Assembly: GCA_040235415.1 (NCBI GenBank)
Contig: JBECKR010000154.1
Span: 1-8,325, forward strand
DNA from: JBECKR01 sp040235415
GTDB taxonomy: Bacteria > Acidobacteriota > Polarisedimenticolia > Polarisedimenticolales > Polarisedimenticolaceae
DNA length: 8,325 nt
Direction of reading: 5' to 3'
The number at the start of each line of letters is the position of its first letter. The stretch's first letter is position 1. This document shows positions 6,556 through 8,325 of the stretch, in pieces. The notes under the pieces are model-generated. The model made no database searches, was not told the origin of the DNA, and worked only from the letters and a program-made list of their open reading frames with translations. The position numbers were made by a program, and so were the translations under genes.

Positions 6556-6561
6556 AGGAGG
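6556..6561 (+). promoter_or_regulatory. Shine-Dalgarno AGGAGG of the cytochrome gene
   Basis: The site is a perfect AGGAGG. An ATG at 6562 abuts it directly, while the in-frame ATG at 6568 is 6 bases away, so the second ATG is chosen as the start. Confidence 0.8.
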
Positions 6562-6567
6562 ATGCCC

Positions 6568-7008
6568 ATGAGAGCTCGGACCTGGATCCTAGCCGCCGTC
6601 GTTCTGCTCGCGGCGGCCAGCTTCGCCTTCGCCGCCCCGACCTACGTCGGCGCGGACAAGTGCAAGATGTGCCACAAGGCGCAGTACGACAGCTGGCAGC
6701 AGACTGCGCACGCCAAGGCGACCGACCTGCTGAAGGGCGACGACGCGACCAAGGCGGAGTGCCTGAAGTGCCACGCCACCGGTGGCAGCGCCGAGATGAA
6801 AGGCGTGCAGTGCGAGGCCTGCCACGGGCCGGGCAGCGACTACAAGTCGATGAAGGTCATGAAGGACAAGGACGCGGCGATCGCGGCCGGCCTGATCCTC
6901 CCCGACGAAAAGACCTGCCTCGGTTGCCACACCGGCGCTCCTCACGAGCAGCCGAAGTTCAACTACGAGGAGGCGAGGGCCAAGGGCCTGCACGTGATGA
7001 AGAAGTAG
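6568..7008 (+). CDS. Periplasmic tetrahaem c-type cytochrome (cytochrome c554-like)
   Basis: The 146-residue protein has a signal peptide (residues 1-22, cleavage near AFA-AP) and four CXXCH haem sites: CKMCH (32-36), CLKCH (65-69), CEACH (82-86) and CLGCH (117-121). The opening 'YVGADKCKMCHKAQYDSWQQTAHA' region (written here in part) resembles the cytochrome c554 family of multihaem electron carriers, with H48 a likely distal ligand. Apart from the four CXXCH histidines only H48, H125 and H142 are present, so one haem lacks an obvious histidine distal ligand. There is no membrane anchor, so it should be a soluble periplasmic electron carrier; the partner and pathway are not shown by the neighbours. 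It is shorter than classical cytochrome c554. It appears monocistronic, with its own leader and an intrinsic terminator right after it. Confidence 0.92.
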   Translation: MRARTWILAAVVLLAAASFAFAAPTYVGADKCKMCHKAQYDSWQQTAHAKATDLLKGDDATKAECLKCHATGGSAEMKGVQCEACHGPGSDYKSMKVMKDKDAAIAAGLILPDEKTCLGCHTGAPHEQPKFNYEEARAKGLHVMKK

Positions 7009-7029
7009 GAGCCTCCGAACCGGACCACG

Positions 7030-7067
7030 AAGGGGCCGCGGCGCCGTGCGTCGCGGCCCTTTTCTTT
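7030..7067 (+). terminator. Rho-independent terminator after the cytochrome gene
   Basis: GGGCCGCG (7033-7040) pairs perfectly with CGCGGCCC (7052-7059) around an 11-base loop. A/G bases before the stem can extend pairing into the T-rich tail TTTTCTTT (7060-7067). It lies 21 bases after the cytochrome stop codon and separates that gene from the ferritin gene. Confidence 0.88.
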
Positions 7068-7077
7068 GGCGGTGCGG

Positions 7078-7086
7078 TGGTAAGAT
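7078..7086 (+). promoter_or_regulatory. Candidate extended -10 promoter of the ferritin gene
   Basis: TGGTAAGAT has the extended -10 TG and four of six matches to TATAAT. It lies just after the cytochrome terminator, where a new promoter is needed. It resembles the kinase promoter box (GTGGTATAGT). No clear -35 box is visible. Confidence 0.38.
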
Positions 7087-7097
7087 CGCAGAGATTT

Positions 7098-7117
7098 CGC
7101 CGGGAAGTCTCCCGGCG
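7098..7117 (+). promoter_or_regulatory. Perfect dyad/hairpin in the ferritin leader
   Basis: CGCCGGGA (7098-7105) and TCCCGGCG (7110-7117) form a perfect 8 bp inverted repeat with a 4-base AGTC loop. It lies between the -10-like box and the Shine-Dalgarno GAGGAG (7123-7128). No U-tract follows. It could be an operator for an iron- or stress-responsive repressor or a leader RNA hairpin; the sequence does not resemble the AT-rich Fur box. Confidence 0.5.
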
Positions 7118-7133
7118 GGCGCGAGGAGCCGCC

Positions 7134-7652
7134 ATGCTGATCGCCGAGAAGGTCGCGAAGGCGTTCAACCGCCAGATCGGGAACGAGTTCGCGACGTCGC
7201 TGCAGTACACCGCGATCGCCGCGTACTTCGCCGCCGAGAGCCTCCCCGAGCTCTCGAAGCTGTTCCACCGCCAGGCCAGGGAAGAGAGCGATCACGCGAA
7301 CAAGATCCTCGACTACGTCGTGACCGCCGGAGGGGCGGTCGACCTTCCTGGCCTCCCGGCTCCGCGCTGCACGTTCGGGAGCGCGGAAGAGGCGGTGAAG
7401 CTCGCCTACGACTCCGAGATCGAGGTCACCGGGCAGATCAACGCGCTCGTCGACGTCGCGATCGCGGAGTCCGACCACCAGGCGCAGAACTTCCTGCAGT
7501 GGTTCCTCGCCGAGCAGCGCGAGGAGGTCTCGACCATGGACACGCTGCTCCGCATGGTGCGCCGCGCGGGGGAGAGCGGCCTGCTGTTCGTCGAGGACTA
7601 CCTCGCGCGCAACGGGGTCGCCTCGCCGCCGGGCCCCGCCTCCGAGGCCTAG
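7134..7652 (+). CDS. ftnA: Bacterial non-haem ferritin (FtnA type)
   Basis: The 172-residue four-helix protein has the ferroxidase ligands in the right order and spacing: E18, E51 and H54 (ESDH) for one iron, then E95 and E131 with Q128 (NFLQWFLAEQREE). Each is one position later than in E. coli FtnA as I recall it. Residues matching the FtnA third iron site are also present (E50, E127, E130), and Y25 matches the conserved helix-A tyrosine. Residue 52 is Ser, so the haem-binding Met of bacterioferritin is missing. It should form a 24-subunit cytosolic shell that oxidises and stores iron. The ATG start has GAGGAG 5 bases upstream. The Pro-rich tail is slightly longer than in E. coli. It is a single-gene unit with its own promoter candidate and leader hairpin. 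Its stop codon overlaps that of the opposing gene. Confidence 0.95.
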   Translation: MLIAEKVAKAFNRQIGNEFATSLQYTAIAAYFAAESLPELSKLFHRQAREESDHANKILDYVVTAGGAVDLPGLPAPRCTFGSAEEAVKLAYDSEIEVTGQINALVDVAIAESDHQAQNFLQWFLAEQREEVSTMDTLLRMVRRAGESGLLFVEDYLARNGVASPPGPASEA

Positions 7653-8325
7653 GGAAGCGTCCGCCGTTCCGCGCGGGCCGCGGCCAGGGCCGGGAGCGTC
7701 GCCTCGCCGTCGAGGATCCGGCGTCCGAGGTCGGGGTCGGGCTGGAGCACGCGGTAGTACCACGCGAGATACCGCCGGGCCGAGGTCGCGACTCCCGAGG
7801 GGATGCGGGTCGTCTCGAGGTGGCGCGCGATCCCCTCGCGGAACGGCGTCCGCCACGTGGGATCGAGTCTCACGAGTCCGCCCGCCGCGAGCGCCTCGGC
7901 GAGGGCCTCCGCCAGAACGGCCGCCCCTCGACGGTTGACGTGACAGCCGTCGAGGAAGAGTTCGAGACCGGGCACCGCCCCGTCGCTGCGGCGCGTCGTC
8001 GCGGCCTCGAGGTCGGCGAGCACGATGCCGTCCGAGTCCCGCGCGATCCGCCGGACCGCGTCGTTCAGCGAGGGAAACGCCCGCAGCGGGACGTCGTCGA
8101 GCTCGATCGCACGCCCGTACTCCGCACGCGCCGCTCGGATCCGGCCCAGCGCCTCGAGGGTCCGCGCGCGGGCGTACGCGACCCGGGCGCCGCGCGGCAG
8201 GCGCCGCTCGAGGACGTCGAGCGCGTCGATCGCCCCGAGGGCGTCACCGCGCGACGCGGCGGCCAGAGCCCGGTCCCACAACGCGAGCAGCAAGGCATCG
8301 CGCGGCCCGTCGGGCTCGCCGGGGG
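7649..8325 (-). CDS. TPR plus SGNH-hydrolase-like protein, C-terminal part (5' partial)
   Basis: The frame stays open to the window edge, leaving 224 visible codons; the TTG near 8293 has no supporting signals and is unlikely to be the start. Visible residues 5-75 form TPR-like helical pairs (ALWDRALAAASRGDALGAID and ARARTLEALGRIRAARAEYGRAIE, given in part). A block then resembles the end of an SGNH/GDSL hydrolase: 'IVLADLEAA', followed by FLDGCHVN, whose Asp and His (visible residues 125 and 128) fit the catalytic DxxH of block V, and a helix 'RRGAAVLAEAL'. The nucleophile (GDS) and oxyanion blocks would lie upstream, outside the window, so activity cannot be judged. Similar TPR plus SGNH proteins occur in GC-rich environmental bacteria; the substrate is unknown. 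A C-terminal extension of about 80 residues is unassigned. The stop codon overlaps that of the ferritin gene in a shared CTAG. Confidence 0.78.
   Translation of the reverse strand, partial: PGEPDGPRDALLLALWDRALAAASRGDALGAIDALDVLERRLPRGARVAYARARTLEALGRIRAARAEYGRAIELDDVPLRAFPSLNDAVRRIARDSDGIVLADLEAATTRRSDGAVPGLELFLDGCHVNRRGAAVLAEALAEALAAGGLVRLDPTWRTPFREGIARHLETTRIPSGVATSARRYLAWYYRVLQPDPDLGRRILDGEATLPALAAARAERRTLP

Overview
The window is about 70% GC with strong third-position GC bias. Nearly all of it is coding, in eight genes with no sign of mobile DNA, CRISPR or RNA genes. Exported proteins with signal peptides, a SurA-like periplasmic chaperone, a periplasmic multihaem cytochrome and an NtrC-type sigma-54 activator all suggest a Gram-negative, respiring, GC-rich environmental bacterium. 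A deltaproteobacterial, acidobacterial or similar lineage would fit, but I cannot place it from this sequence alone.

Layout. Positions 1-2896 (+) look like a two-gene envelope unit: an exported protein with two CsgG/TolB-N-like domains (its start lies outside the window), then a 568-residue exported protein with two SurA/parvulin-like halves. Positions 2912-5013 and 5010-6401 form a signalling island. It has a receiver-only response regulator on the minus strand, a 314-base divergent intergenic region, then a membrane PAS histidine kinase overlapping by ATGA with an NtrC-family sigma-54 activator, both on the plus strand. Positions 6568-7008 encode a small tetrahaem c-type cytochrome with a clear intrinsic terminator behind it. 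Positions 7134-7652 encode an FtnA-type ferritin with its own leader. Positions 7649-8325 (-) hold the C-terminal part of a TPR plus SGNH-hydrolase-like protein that runs off the window.

The most interesting point is the wiring of the signalling island. Upstream of the receiver-only gene, on its own strand, lies a 16-base match to a sigma-54 promoter (TGGC-N7-TTTGCA). It sits at the right distance from a good Shine-Dalgarno and a GTG start. About 77 bases upstream of the inferred transcription start is a 20-base cluster of overlapping TCGG/CCGA palindromes, where enhancer sites for NtrC-type activators usually lie. The activator is encoded divergently next door. The lone receiver aligns without gaps to the activator's own receiver (about 44 identities in 102 positions by hand count). 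I infer a closed circuit: the kinase phosphorylates the activator, the activator with sigma-54 switches on the lone receiver, and the receiver may act as a phosphate sink or side output of the same kinase.

A second theme is leader structure. The cytochrome and ferritin genes each have a -10-like box, then a perfect hairpin (9 bp and 8 bp), then a strong Shine-Dalgarno. The kinase and ferritin genes share an extended -10-like GTGGTA motif.
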